In this document: positions 32,808 through 42,791 of the stretch, in pieces
How positions within the stretch are numbered: the stretch's first letter is position 1
How the letters are laid out: every line of letters begins with the position of its first letter
Source: Colwellia sp. PAMC 20917
GTDB lineage: Bacteria; Pseudomonadota; Gammaproteobacteria; Enterobacterales; Alteromonadaceae
Assembly (NCBI RefSeq): GCF_001767295.1
Contig: NZ_CP014944.1
Span: forward strand, 4,402,001 to 4,466,000
Length of the DNA: 64,000 nt
Reading direction: 5' to 3'
Translations under genes and position numbers: made by a program
The notes under the pieces: generated by a model
What the model was told of the DNA's origin: nothing
Seen by the model: only the letters and a program-made list of their open reading frames with translations
Databases searched by the model: none

Positions 32808-33083
32808 ATGTCGCATACCGCCGACGGAAATAAAAAGCTGCTTAGTCGTGTTAGACGAATAAAAGGCCAATCAATTGCTCTAGAGACTGCTTTAGAAGGA
32901 GAGCCTGATTGTATGGCTGTTTTGCAACAGGTTGCTGCAATAAAAGGTGCGGTTAATGGTTTGATGAAAGAAGTGCTAGAAGCGCATTTACGAGAGCATT
33001 TAGGTGCGGAGGATATGACAAAAGAGCAACGATTAGCAGAAGTAGAAGATGTTATTTCTATTCTTAAAAGTTACTTAAAATAA
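32808..33083 (+). CDS. dmeR: Metal-responsive repressor, RcnR/DmeR type (DUF156)
   Basis: 91 residues, all-helical CsoR/RcnR fold. The Ni/Co ligands of the RcnR subgroup are all present: H3 (MSHT), C35 (EPDCMAVLQQ), H60 and H64 (EAHLREHLG). R-V-R-R-I-K-G-Q at 14-21 is the DNA-contact segment. Expected to repress dmeF and itself until cobalt or nickel binds. AAAGG lies upstream of the ATG. Confidence 0.88.
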   Translation: MSHTADGNKKLLSRVRRIKGQSIALETALEGEPDCMAVLQQVAAIKGAVNGLMKEVLEAHLREHLGAEDMTKEQRLAEVEDVISILKSYLK

Positions 33084-33128
33084 CCACCGTAACCAACACC
33101 GATGAAAAAGTAGCGACGACTATTGTGA

Positions 33129-33566
33129 TTGAATAAAAACAGTTATGTAATCATTTATTATTATCATAATATCTTGTTGGCTACTTTTAGATTTCTTTTT
33201 CCTCAAACATTAATAGTATTGTTCGTATGTTTGGGCTTTTTTTTCGGTCAGGCAATGGCGTCTACTAGTATGGCTTATCAAATAATAGGTATGAAGGTAA
33301 TGAATGCGCAGCCACAAGATATGTCTATGATGGATCACAGCGACCACATGATGGCTAGTGACTTAACTGAGTAGTCAGAAAATACAAAAGAAGATTGTTG
33401 TACGTCCTCATGTAAATGATCTGCTGGCGGTTGCTCTATGGTTATCGCATTTATCAAAGGTGTTGCAGGTAACGGACCTGTCGCTAATTTGTCAGCTAAG
33501 ATCTTTTCTTCTTCTAGTTTGGCTTTAAGCCAACAACCAGCATCTTTGTATCGCCCACCAATATAA
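33129..33566 (+). pseudogene. Relic of a small cysteine-rich protein of copper-efflux loci
   Basis: One frame carries a signal-like segment (FPQTLIVLFVCLGFFFGQAM), a His/Met-rich stretch (QDMSMMDHSDHMMAS), TAG at 33372, ENTKEDCCTSSCK, TGA at 33417, then SAGGCSMVIAFIKG and the terminal SLYRPPI. This layout is that of the small DUF2946-like proteins found ahead of CusCBA-type pumps. Two in-frame stops make it non-functional. Confidence 0.55.
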
Positions 33567-33825
33567 AGCTAAATACAGGTTAAATGCCTCCAAATTTTGG
33601 ACCATTTATATCATTACTCTTGTATTAGGCTCTTTTGATATTGCGTTGTAATAACAACTGACACTCATAACAAAACCTAATTAATCAAAAATATTAATTG
33701 ATATCCTTCTTGGAGGGGTTATGTTTTCAAAAATTCACACCAAAATTAATGACAGACTTTGCTGTTAGCTCTGATAATAAAGTGATCACGATTGCTACTG
33801 TGATGCGACCAAAACAGGGATAAAT

Positions 33826-34055
33826 TTGGCACAGCAAAAATATAAAACTGAATGGGGTGTAAACGCAAGCTATGGCTATCGTGGCGATGACGCTATGGAT
33901 GGAAGTCGCGCTGATTTATTTTCTATAGGTGTTACTTTTGACATTCCCCTTTTACTGAAAATCGCCAAGACAAAGAAGTTCAATCGGCGATATATCAAGC
34001 AGAAGCGGTGAAACCAACGCTTTTTTATTTATGGCGATCGTCATCGATAAAATAG
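33826..34055 (+). pseudogene. Relic of an outer-membrane efflux protein (TolC/CusC type)
   Basis: QQKYKTEWGVNASYGYRGDD and ADLFSIGVTFDIPL match the C-terminal region of metal-efflux outer-membrane factors. A missing T near 33950 shifts the frame; the correct continuation (TENRQDKEVQSAIYQAEAVK) is in another frame until TAG at 34053. The N-terminal two thirds of the gene are gone. Confidence 0.6.
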
Positions 34056-34202
34056 TGGCGATAAAAATAGCTTAGCAATGCCCCTAATATTCATCGAGTT
34101 ATGGCGTTTTAAAATAGCGCCCGTACTTTTAAGTCTCTTTAATGGTAGGGTAGTTAGGTAAAGTTTTATAAACCATTGTGTACAAACTAATGAGGGAAAA
34201 CT

Positions 34203-35861
34203 ATGAAAGAAAATGACAAAATAAAAGCATCCGATTTATTTGTGCAAGCACTAGAAGCCGAAGGGGTCGATCATATCTTTGCTGTTCCCGGCGAAGAAAA
34301 CCTCGATATGCTCGAGTCCCTTCGCAAGTCGTCGATAAAATTAGTGTTAACTCGCCATGAACAAGGCGCAGGATTTATGGCGGCAACTTATGGACGCTTA
34401 ACTAATAAAGCGGGTGTTTGTATGGCAACACTGGGCCCAGGCGCAACAAACTTAGCTACACCTGCCGCCTATGCTCACTTAGGTGGCATGCCCTTAATTA
34501 TGATCACCGGACAAAAACCAATTAAGAAATCTAAGCAGGGCCAGTTCCAAATTATTGATGTGGTTGGCTTGTTTGACCCCATTTGCAAAATGTCTAAACA
34601 AATTGTCCATGGCAATACGATTCCGTCATTAGTGCGCGAAGCTTTCCGCCTTAGTGAAGAAGAGCGCCCCGGTGCTGTGTTATTAGAGTTGCCTGAAGAT
34701 ATTGCTGCTGAAGATTGTACGGCAGGGATTATGACACCCCATAAACGTCATTATGCAGGTCCTAATGAGGTGGCACTCGAGGAAGCGGTTACGTTAATAA
34801 AGGCCGCTAAAATGCCGTTAATACTTATTGGAGCGGGCGCGAACCGTCAAAATGTTCGAGAAGCAATGTGTGATCTTGTTCATACAACACGTATTCCCTT
34901 TTTTGACACACAAATGGGAAAAGGCGTTGTTGATGAACGCTCAAGTCTCTTTTTAGGCACTGCAGCGTTATCATCGGGCGATTATTTACATTGTGCGATT
35001 GAACGTGCAGATTTAATTATTAATATTGGACATGATGTTATTGAAAAACCGCCGTTTTTTATGGAACAAGGGGGTAAAAAAGTTATTCATGTTAACTATA
35101 AATCGGCGAAAGTTGATCAAGTATATTTCCCTCAATCAGAAATTATTGGTGATCTCGCGGCGTCTGTGACAGCTTTAAAAGATAAGTTAGCAGGAGAAGT
35201 AAAGTTTGATAGAAGCTATTTTGATAAGGTAAAACTCGCCATAGATGAGCACCTTGAAGAAGGAGCTGACGATAATCGCTTTCCAATTATTCCTCAGCGC
35301 TTTGTTGCTGATATTCGAAAAGTCATGGGTGAAAAAGATATCATCGCCTTAGATAACGGTATGTACAAACTTTGGTTTGCCCGTAATTATAAAGCTTATC
35401 AACCTAATACGGTATTACTCGATAATGCCCTCGCTACAATGGGCGCTGGTTTGCCATCAGGTATGATGGCCGCAATGTTAAACCCTGACCGACGCGTGAT
35501 GGCAATATGCGGTGATGGCGGTTTTATGATGAATTCACAAGAATTAGAAACAGCAATTCGTTTAGGATTGAACTTAGTGATCACTGTGTTAAATGATAAC
35601 TCATATGGAATGATCCGCTGGAAGCAAACCAGCTCAGGCTTTGCAGATTGGGGCTTGGAATTTAATAACCCTGATTTTGTTAAATACGCAGAAAGTTACG
35701 GCGCAACCGGGCACAGAGTTACCTCTGCTGAAGATATCATTGCTACCTATGAAAAAGCATTCTCAGCGGGAGGTGTTCATCTTGTTGAACTTCCCGTTGA
35801 TTACTCTGAGAATCAAAGGGTATTGATTGATGAATTGGCAGCAAAGGTTTGTTTAATATAA
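34203..35861 (+). CDS. ThDP-dependent enzyme, acetolactate synthase large-subunit type
   Basis: 552 residues with three ThDP-family domains. The cofactor-activating glutamate is in LTRHEQGAGFMA (E53); the ThDP/Mg motif is ICGDGGFMMNSQELETA to NDNSYGM (about 437-465). Similar length to IlvB/AlsS. No small regulatory subunit follows. Instead an aldehyde dehydrogenase gene begins 59 bases downstream, so the natural reaction may be a decarboxylation or carboligation other than acetolactate synthesis. AGGGAAAACT precedes the ATG. Confidence 0.8.
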   Translation: MKENDKIKASDLFVQALEAEGVDHIFAVPGEENLDMLESLRKSSIKLVLTRHEQGAGFMAATYGRLTNKAGVCMATLGPGATNLATPAAYAHLGGMPLIMITGQKPIKKSKQGQFQIIDVVGLFDPICKMSKQIVHGNTIPSLVREAFRLSEEERPGAVLLELPEDIAAEDCTAGIMTPHKRHYAGPNEVALEEAVTLIKAAKMPLILIGAGANRQNVREAMCDLVHTTRIPFFDTQMGKGVVDERSSLFLGTAALSSGDYLHCAIERADLIINIGHDVIEKPPFFMEQGGKKVIHVNYKSAKVDQVYFPQSEIIGDLAASVTALKDKLAGEVKFDRSYFDKVKLAIDEHLEEGADDNRFPIIPQRFVADIRKVMGEKDIIALDNGMYKLWFARNYKAYQPNTVLLDNALATMGAGLPSGMMAAMLNPDRRVMAICGDGGFMMNSQELETAIRLGLNLVITVLNDNSYGMIRWKQTSSGFADWGLEFNNPDFVKYAESYGATGHRVTSAEDIIATYEKAFSAGGVHLVELPVDYSENQRVLIDELAAKVCLI

Positions 35862-35920
35862 ACCTTTTATTATAATATCGCTTGTCAGCAAGCATTTTTT
35901 AACTTAATAAAGAGCAGATT

Positions 35921-37330
35921 ATGGCCGACTTAGACAAAAATAGTACCGCTGAAACACTCGATGTGGTTAACCCTTATGACCAAACTTATGTAGGATCAGT
36001 TCCAACGGTAACGTGGGATAAAATTGATGAGTATTTAGAGACTGCCCAGCAACTCTTCAAAGATCGTAAGCAATGGCTACCTGCCTTTAAGCGGATAAGT
36101 ATTCTTAAAAAAGCGGCGGTGTTAATTTCACAACGAGCTGATGAATTAGCATTACTCATCGCAAGTGAAGGCGGAAAGCCGCTGGTCGATGCTCGTGTAG
36201 AAGTTACTCGAGCTATCGATGGTGTAGAGCTTTGCGCAAAAGAAATATCGGCATTAACGGGTAAGCAAATACCGATGGATTTAACTGAAGCTGGAGCGGG
36301 GCGAATTGCTTTCACCAGTAAAGAGCCTATTGGAGTTGTGGTTGCTGTTTCAGCCTTTAATCACCCATTAAATTTAATTGTTCATCAAGTGGCTCCTGCG
36401 ATAGCTGCAGGTTGTCCGGTGTTAGTTAAACCGGCTCGAGATACACCATTATCTTGTCAGGCATTCGTTGATATTATGCACGAAGCGGGATTACCACCTC
36501 AGTGGTGTCGCTTTATTACGTGCGAGACATCAACGTCTGAAAGAATGATCACTGACCCTCGCGTCGCCTTTTTTAGTTTTATTGGATCAGCCAAAATTGG
36601 TTGGATGTTACGTTCTAAATTAGCGCCAGGAACACGCTGTGCATTAGAGCATGGTGGCGTTGCCCCGGTTATTATCGAAGAAAGTGCTGATATTGCAGCA
36701 ATGATCCCGAGTTTGCTCAAAGGTGGTTTTTATCATTCGGGGCAAGTATGTGTTTCTGTACAACGTATTTTTGCGCCTCGAAATAAAGCTCAAGCCATTG
36801 CAAAAATGCTAGCTGATGGCGCTGAAAAGCTCGTTGTCGGTAACGCTATTGATGAAACAACCGAATGTGGACCATTAATTCGTCCCAAAGAAGTCGATCG
36901 TGTTGAAGAGTGGGTTAATGAAGCCGTGACTGGTGGCGCAACACTTGTTACCGGCGGTAAACGCTTGGGTGATACTACTTATGCGCCAACAGTACTGCTT
37001 GAACCGCCAGTCGATGCAAAAGTTTCTAACATGGAAGTTTTTGGTCCAGTCATTTGTGTTTATGGCTATGATGACATTGACCAGGCTATTGCTCAGGCTA
37101 ATTCACTAGACTATGCTTTTCAGGCATCGGTGTTTACCAAGAATCTTGATGTTGCGATGAAGGTGATACAGGAATTAGACGCTACAGCTGTAATGGTCAA
37201 CGACCATACTGCCTTTAGGGTTGATTGGATGCCTTTCGCTGGGCGCAAAAGTTCAGGATATAATACCGGAGGCATAGCTTACACTATGCATGATATGTCT
37301 CAGGATAAGATGGCCGTTATTAAGCTCTAA
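35921..37330 (+). CDS. NAD(P)-dependent aldehyde dehydrogenase
   Basis: 469 residues, ALDH superfamily. Catalytic cysteine in SGQVCVSVQRI (near 276), general-base glutamate in ALEHGGVAPV (near 242), Rossmann segment FIGSAKIGWML, and FGPVICVY plus FAGRKSSGYNTGG toward the C-terminus. Resembles the lactaldehyde/phosphonoacetaldehyde-type branch. Forms an operon with the ThDP enzyme; a likely scheme is that the first enzyme makes an aldehyde that this one oxidises. Confidence 0.85.
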   Translation: MADLDKNSTAETLDVVNPYDQTYVGSVPTVTWDKIDEYLETAQQLFKDRKQWLPAFKRISILKKAAVLISQRADELALLIASEGGKPLVDARVEVTRAIDGVELCAKEISALTGKQIPMDLTEAGAGRIAFTSKEPIGVVVAVSAFNHPLNLIVHQVAPAIAAGCPVLVKPARDTPLSCQAFVDIMHEAGLPPQWCRFITCETSTSERMITDPRVAFFSFIGSAKIGWMLRSKLAPGTRCALEHGGVAPVIIEESADIAAMIPSLLKGGFYHSGQVCVSVQRIFAPRNKAQAIAKMLADGAEKLVVGNAIDETTECGPLIRPKEVDRVEEWVNEAVTGGATLVTGGKRLGDTTYAPTVLLEPPVDAKVSNMEVFGPVICVYGYDDIDQAIAQANSLDYAFQASVFTKNLDVAMKVIQELDATAVMVNDHTAFRVDWMPFAGRKSSGYNTGGIAYTMHDMSQDKMAVIKL

Positions 37331-37391
37331 TACAGTAAGCGCTAATACAGTGAGCTTTAATATAGTGAAATAAATAGTCTTTATAAAATAA

Positions 37392-37421
37392 AAGCGTCTT
37401 TAGTTGTTACCAAAGACGCTT
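37392..37421. terminator. Strong intrinsic terminator
   Basis: AAGCGTCTTT (37392-37401) pairs with AAAGACGCTT (37412-37421), followed by TTTTTATT on the plus strand. It ends the ThDP/ALDH operon and may also work for the gene arriving on the minus strand. Confidence 0.8.
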
Positions 37422-37471
37422 TTTTATTCGCTCTATACGCACTTTCATTCGGCGCCTAGTCATCAAATACC

Positions 37472-38245
37472 TTACATCGATAAATCTTCACGTAATATGT
37501 AAATGTTATAAGAAATTTCATCAAAGTGTGATGACCATCTTTGCAGTACTTTTTTAGCTTTCTTTGGACTATCCAAATGTTTAGCTAGTAATTTACTAAA
37601 CTTAATATCTGGTGGCGCCATAGCTCCATAAGTCATGTAAGGAATAGCCAGACTCATTTCAAGTGTGCCATTGACTCTGTCATACCATAACCAATTATAT
37701 GGCCAATTTTCTTTTTTAGCCGCATCACTGATGATTTTCTTATCTTTTTCTAAAGCTTCGCTGTGTCCTAACTTCAGCTGATAGGTATTAACACCGATAT
37801 ATTTATAAGTAACATCTGCTGGCCAATGACTGTTGTTTAGATCATTTTCAGCGCGGTGGTGTTCATAATGAGAAATATATTTGCTGACATTTTTACGCCA
37901 GTTTTCAGAGGCTTTCGCTTGAATATTCCACTGACGGTAATCATCAAGCTCTGACCAAGTATTGCAACAAGACCGAACGATGTAAGCATCCATATTTGCC
38001 CCCATATCAGCTTGATAAACAGACCAGCTTCGTGGGTCTTTCATTAATTTTCGATAGGCAATGTGGTCTATAAACGCTTGTTCAAAATTAGCTATTTGTC
38101 CTGGTTTTGGTACAAATAACCACACATTAGCAATGTTTTTTACTGATTTTTCTTCTGCACTTACCGGTACTGACACCCAACCTAACATTAAGAACAAGGT
38201 TAATAGTACAAAATAAAATAATATTACTTTTAGATTTTTAGTCAT
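37472..38245 (-). CDS. Exported protein of unknown function
   Basis: 257 residues from the ATG at 38245, with AAGGAAGCC upstream; a start 12 codons earlier lacks this. A signal peptide ends near VSAEEKS. The mature part has two similar halves: NVWLFVPKPGQIANFEQAFI and NTYQLKLGHSEALEKDKKII, each opening a ferredoxin-like (dimeric alpha-beta barrel) pattern. A cysteine pair lies in VRSCCNTW. Function unknown. Confidence 0.65.
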   Translation of the reverse strand: MTKNLKVILFYFVLLTLFLMLGWVSVPVSAEEKSVKNIANVWLFVPKPGQIANFEQAFIDHIAYRKLMKDPRSWSVYQADMGANMDAYIVRSCCNTWSELDDYRQWNIQAKASENWRKNVSKYISHYEHHRAENDLNNSHWPADVTYKYIGVNTYQLKLGHSEALEKDKKIISDAAKKENWPYNWLWYDRVNGTLEMSLAIPYMTYGAMAPPDIKFSKLLAKHLDSPKKAKKVLQRWSSHFDEISYNIYILREDLSM

Positions 38246-38652
38246 GTTGGCTTCCTTTATATGATTGTTCATCCATGACAACCGCCAACAACTAAATGGA
38301 ATATGGAAGAGTAATAATAATACAAAGTAGTCGTATTATTATTTGAGTTGGTTCATCAAAAGTGTAGGTGAACAATTAAATAAAAGCCATTTATTGAGGC
38401 ATGTTCATACAATAATTTTGTGCTTTAACCGTTTGAGTTACTGTTACTTGGCTTGTCGGTAAAGCCAGAAAATTTTCTGCTATTTATTACTTCACCGTTT
38501 TATCCAAGCAAGCGTTAGGGATGCTTAATAAAAACTCATTTTATTATAATAAGTTAGCTATAAAGGCTATGGTAAAACTGTCGAATAAATATTGCCCTTT
38601 ATTAAAACGCAAGGATATAATAAACAGAAATATAATAATAAAAGGATGTTCT

Positions 38653-40653
38653 GTGTATTCCCAAACAAAAAAAATACTGACATTAGTTTTCATGTTTTTC
38701 AGTTACTGTTCCATGGCTATCGCGTTGGAAAATAAAAATATAGAAAACAAACTAGCGGTAAAAAACCTCGATATTAATACACTCTTTGAGGAAGACGATT
38801 ACCGTGATGTTAGTTTATCCCCCGATGGTAAACATCTTGCTTTGATCCAAGATCAAAAAGGGACGCCTGTTCTTATCATCGTTGCTGTTGAAACGATGAA
38901 AGCGATTAATCAAATTTCCTTTGCCAATAAAGACAGTGTCGGTCAATACCGATGGGCAAATAATGAAAGATTACTGGTTTTTCTTGCCAGTAAAAAAAGA
39001 AATCAAGAGAGGAAGGGCTACTATGGTGAAATTTATAGCATTAATATAGATGAAGATGAAGGTGACTTTATTTTTGGTGTCCGTTCACTTGTTCGTCGAG
39101 GAAAAATAAAAAAAGGCACTAAAGACCACGATTACGAAAAACATTTGGCGCATCCTGAAATAATCAGCATGTTAAAGGATGACCCCGAACATATCATTAT
39201 TTCAACGTCACAATATAATGATAAAGGTATGTGGGTTTTTAAGTTAAATATATATGAGGGTCAAATAGAAACGTTAGCAAAAATTGAAGACAGCAAGGCA
39301 AACCATCAAACGACTCAGCTAGATTACTTCGATGAAAGCCAAGAGTTATGGCTTAGCAACAACACGGAAGATGATGATATTACTATCGCGCGTTATGATT
39401 TTGATGATGAGTCTTGGTTGTACTATAAACCTAAAAATGCAAGCGCTAGCTTATCTATTATCAGTACTTATAAAGATCAAAAGCAACTAGTGGTAAGTGA
39501 TTATTGTGGTAACGATACTATTTCTATTTGTTTATTTAATCCAAAAACTGAGCAATTATCGACGTTATATACCGTGGATGGTTATGATACCAAATGGCTT
39601 TACTTAGATAATAAAGATAGACCTTTTGCCGTCTCTTACTTTGACGAGTATCCGCAATATAAAATTTTAGATAAAAAGCATCCTATGGCTGAAAAACTTT
39701 CGGACTTCTTAGGACAATTTGCCGGTTATCACATTAACGTTAGCTGGGATAAGACATTTGAGAGCAAAGCCTTAATCTCTCTTTCGAGCGACATTCAACC
39801 GACCTTATGGTATTTATTTGACCGTGAAACCAATAAGTTGAGTTACGTTGCACATAGCAAGAAGGGTATTGATACTAAAAAATTACATCCGCAATACTCG
39901 TTTAAATTTAACGCGAGAGATAACACCCCCATCCAAGGATATATAACCTTACCAACAAAAACGACTACTGCCGCAGTACCTGCTGTTGTTTTAGTTCACG
40001 GTGGCCCACATGCTCGAGATTATTGGGGATTTAATCCAGAAGTTCAATTATTAGCTTCGAGAGGCTATGCAGTGGTTCAGGTTAACTATCGTGGTTCAAC
40101 AGGTTTAGGTTGGAAATTTGAAGCCGCTGGTTTTGGCCAATGGGGAGATAAAATTCAGTATGACATTTTAGATGGCATCAATTATTTGGTCGACAAAAAA
40201 TATATAGATAAAAGCCGTCTCTGCATCATGGGCGCAAGTTTTGGCGGTTATAGTGCTATTCAAAGCAGCATTATTGAACCTGATCTGTTTAAGTGTACTA
40301 TTGCTCGATCAGGGGTTTATGACTTGCCATTATTGGTTGATCACGAAGAGCCTGAGGTAGCGAAAGTATTAATTAAAAGAGTCGGTCTAGAAAACATCCA
40401 AAAAGCCCATTCACCGATTCATAAGATTAATTTATTAAAAGCACCCGTTTTATTAGTACATGGCACCAAGGATGACAGAACACCTTTAGAGCAAGCAGAA
40501 GTATTACTTAAGCAATTAAAGAAGCATAACAAGTCGTACGAATGGTTTGAAATTGAAAATGAAGGGCATAATTTTTATAAGTCTGACAACCGAATTATAT
40601 ATCATGAAAAAGTGCTTCAATTTCTAAACAAACATAATCCGGTTACTTTATAA
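38653..40653 (+). CDS. Secreted S9-family peptidase (acylaminoacyl/prolyl oligopeptidase type)
   Basis: About 666 residues from a GTG at 38653 with AAAGGA six bases upstream; this start gives a proper signal peptide (SQTKKILTLVFMFFSYCSMA). Earlier in-frame starts back to 38521 would bury it. An N-terminal beta-propeller (about 50-410) opens with DVSLSPDGKHLALI. The alpha/beta-hydrolase domain carries LVHGGPHARDYWGF, GASFGGYSA (serine near 528), TKDDRTP (aspartate) and EGHNF (histidine). Periplasmic peptide hydrolysis is expected. Confidence 0.85.
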   Translation: MYSQTKKILTLVFMFFSYCSMAIALENKNIENKLAVKNLDINTLFEEDDYRDVSLSPDGKHLALIQDQKGTPVLIIVAVETMKAINQISFANKDSVGQYRWANNERLLVFLASKKRNQERKGYYGEIYSINIDEDEGDFIFGVRSLVRRGKIKKGTKDHDYEKHLAHPEIISMLKDDPEHIIISTSQYNDKGMWVFKLNIYEGQIETLAKIEDSKANHQTTQLDYFDESQELWLSNNTEDDDITIARYDFDDESWLYYKPKNASASLSIISTYKDQKQLVVSDYCGNDTISICLFNPKTEQLSTLYTVDGYDTKWLYLDNKDRPFAVSYFDEYPQYKILDKKHPMAEKLSDFLGQFAGYHINVSWDKTFESKALISLSSDIQPTLWYLFDRETNKLSYVAHSKKGIDTKKLHPQYSFKFNARDNTPIQGYITLPTKTTTAAVPAVVLVHGGPHARDYWGFNPEVQLLASRGYAVVQVNYRGSTGLGWKFEAAGFGQWGDKIQYDILDGINYLVDKKYIDKSRLCIMGASFGGYSAIQSSIIEPDLFKCTIARSGVYDLPLLVDHEEPEVAKVLIKRVGLENIQKAHSPIHKINLLKAPVLLVHGTKDDRTPLEQAEVLLKQLKKHNKSYEWFEIENEGHNFYKSDNRIIYHEKVLQFLNKHNPVTL

Positions 40654-40757
40654 TGGCTGCTCCCTTGTGCGCAATGGTATAAGGGAGATTTACTGGCTAA
40701 TTGCAGCCAAGATATTACCTAAGTCAGTAATCTAGTGTTTTTTAAGTGGGATTTTTT

Positions 40758-41651
40758 TTGAACATCAATTTTATAAAAATTATTGCGAGTACTATTTTTG
40801 CCCTTTTAGCGTTTGCGGCAAACTCTGTGCTATGTAGGTTAGCATTAGGTGATAATGCCATTGACGCAAGCAGTTTTACTATTATACGGCTTCTTTCGGG
40901 CATTATTATATTAATTCTTGTGCTGCAACTAACACGTAAATCAAATGAAACAAAACCTAAATCTAAAGGCAGTTGGTTGGCGGCAGGTATGCTCTTTATT
41001 TATGCTATCGCTTTTTCATTTGGCTATATCTCATTAGATACAGGAACAGGCGCACTGATTTTATTTGGCGCAGTACAAATAACGATGATTATGGCGAGTG
41101 TAATTTCAGGTAATAAACTTCATTTTACTGAATGGGTAGGACTCATTATTGCATTTTCTGGTTTTGTTTATTTAATCGTGCCTAGCCTAGTAACACCATC
41201 ATTTAAAGGCTTTATACTTATGGCTGTTTCAGGTATTGCTTGGGGACTTTATACCCTTGCTGGCAGAACATCTAAAAATCCACTTAGTGATACCGCCTAT
41301 AATTTTATGAGAACATCTCCTTTTATTTTAATACTGATAATTTTTGGACTTAATGATGCTCATATAACACCAATGGGGATATTACTTGCGGTATTGTCTG
41401 GTGGTATAGCTTCTGGCATAGGCTATTTTGTTTGGTATATAGCGCTGCGGGGACTCTCTGTTACACAAGCCGCTGTTGTGCAGTTGTTTGTACCTGTTAT
41501 TGCTGCTGCAGGCGGAATAGTGTTTGCCAATGAACTGATTACATTACGTTTGGTTGAGTCATCCGCTTTAGTGCTTGGTGGTATTTTAACGGTGATCTTA
41601 GGTCGATACTATTTTGTTCAGTTAGCAGCAAAGAAGCCACCCATCACTTAA
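40758..41651 (+). CDS. EamA-family (DMT) transporter
   Basis: About 297 residues with ten membrane helices and duplicated EamA halves (SLDTGTGALILFGAVQI in the first, GIASGIGYFVWYIALRGLS in the second). A TTG at 40758 is likely with AAGTGGGA upstream; GTG at 40746 is the alternative. Inner-membrane exporter; substrate not predictable. Confidence 0.8.
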   Translation: MNINFIKIIASTIFALLAFAANSVLCRLALGDNAIDASSFTIIRLLSGIIILILVLQLTRKSNETKPKSKGSWLAAGMLFIYAIAFSFGYISLDTGTGALILFGAVQITMIMASVISGNKLHFTEWVGLIIAFSGFVYLIVPSLVTPSFKGFILMAVSGIAWGLYTLAGRTSKNPLSDTAYNFMRTSPFILILIIFGLNDAHITPMGILLAVLSGGIASGIGYFVWYIALRGLSVTQAAVVQLFVPVIAAAGGIVFANELITLRLVESSALVLGGILTVILGRYYFVQLAAKKPPIT

Positions 41652-41822
41652 TGCATGTTTTTAATCAGCACTCAGCTGACCATTATTGAAAAGTTAGCGT
41701 CTTAGCTTAACATTAATGCACATCGCCATTGATAATCGTTTAACCGCCTCATTCATACAACCGATAATCCCAAGGGTTAAGTGGGATTGATCCACATCAC
41801 TGTGCAGCATCGCACGAAAGCT

Positions 41823-41921
41823 CAATAGTACCGAAATAGCCCAATAGTACAGTTATAGGGTTCGATCGTATGCGACATTCTTAAACTAAGTGACTACAAT
41901 AATAGTAATTTTGTACTATTG
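41823..41921. promoter_or_regulatory. Three copies of a 9-bp motif upstream of the iorAB-type operon
   Basis: CAATAGTAC occurs at 41823-41831 and 41842-41850, and its exact inverse GTACTATTG at 41913-41921. The 639-base gap 41652-42290 contains no gene otherwise. The motifs could be regulator sites for the oxidoreductase operon at 42291. Confidence 0.4.
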
Positions 41922-42290
41922 TACCTTTTTGGTGATAGCGGTCCCGTCGAAAACAGCGCTAATTCTGATGGCGAACGCTTAGCTTAGTTTAATATTTTCC
42001 CTTAATGAGGAAAAATAAACCTAAGGTGCTAACCTATGAAGGTAGTAATAAATATTATTGCTCAAACTTTTGATTTTTTAGGCATAAGTTAACTATAAAT
42101 AAACGCATCATTATATAATTATCAATAAGTTGTTCAAAGTTTATCTTAAGGTAGAAGTTTGCGCTGTTGAAAATAATTCAATCTGTTAATACAGAGATAA
42201 TCAGAAATAAAAATCAGCTACTTTAATAAGTGGTGTACTTAATAAATAGATGAGTTGATAATTTTTTAGCTCAGTTTTGGAGAGAAAGTT

Positions 42291-42785
42291 ATGATTGCAT
42301 TCAAGTTAAATGGGAAAAATGTTTCCTCTACTGCAGAGGAAGACACGCCTTTATTATGGGTTATCCGTGATGAATTTGGCTTTAAAGGCACAAAATTTGG
42401 CTGTGGTATTGGAATGTGTGGTGCTTGTACTGTACATATCGATGGTGCGGCGATCAGAACCTGCTCTTTTCCATTAATAGCCGCCGCAAATAAAAATATC
42501 ACCACGATTGAAGGTTTAGACAACAATCATCCATTACAGCAAACCTGGATCGATGAACAAGTACCTCAGTGCGGCTACTGTCAATCTGGACAAATTATGC
42601 AGGCCGCAACTTTGCTAGCCAGTAATACTTCGCCAAGTGACCAAGAAATTGTTGATCATATGAGCGGCAATTTATGTCGTTGTATGGCGTATATCCGTAT
42701 TCAAAGCGCCATTAAAAGTGCTGCAGATGTTATGTCAGCCGATGTACAAACGTTTGATCCACGCTCTTCAACCCAACAATCATAA
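42291..42785 (+). CDS. (2Fe-2S) subunit of xanthine-oxidase-family dehydrogenase (IorA type)
   Basis: 164 residues. The plant-type [2Fe-2S] motif CGIGMCGACTVHIDG (cysteines about 38, 43, 46, with C58 completing the cluster) and the second cluster CGYCQSGQIMQA with GNLCRCMAY are both complete. It passes electrons from the molybdenum subunit encoded directly downstream. TGGAGAGAAAGTT lies before the ATG. Confidence 0.9.
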   Translation: MIAFKLNGKNVSSTAEEDTPLLWVIRDEFGFKGTKFGCGIGMCGACTVHIDGAAIRTCSFPLIAAANKNITTIEGLDNNHPLQQTWIDEQVPQCGYCQSGQIMQAATLLASNTSPSDQEIVDHMSGNLCRCMAYIRIQSAIKSAADVMSADVQTFDPRSSTQQS

Positions 42786-42791
42786 AGGCGT

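Noticed and set aside
38400-38520. attC-like end (AAGCAAGCGTTAGGG with TTGGCTTG/AAAGCCA upstream) before the S9 peptidase gene
   Set aside because: The elements are short and common, the arms are poorly placed, and no cassette-like gene precedes it; chance is likely.
40690-40745. TGGCTAATTGCAGCCA before the EamA gene as an attC remnant
   Set aside because: Only a short palindrome is present, with no end core.
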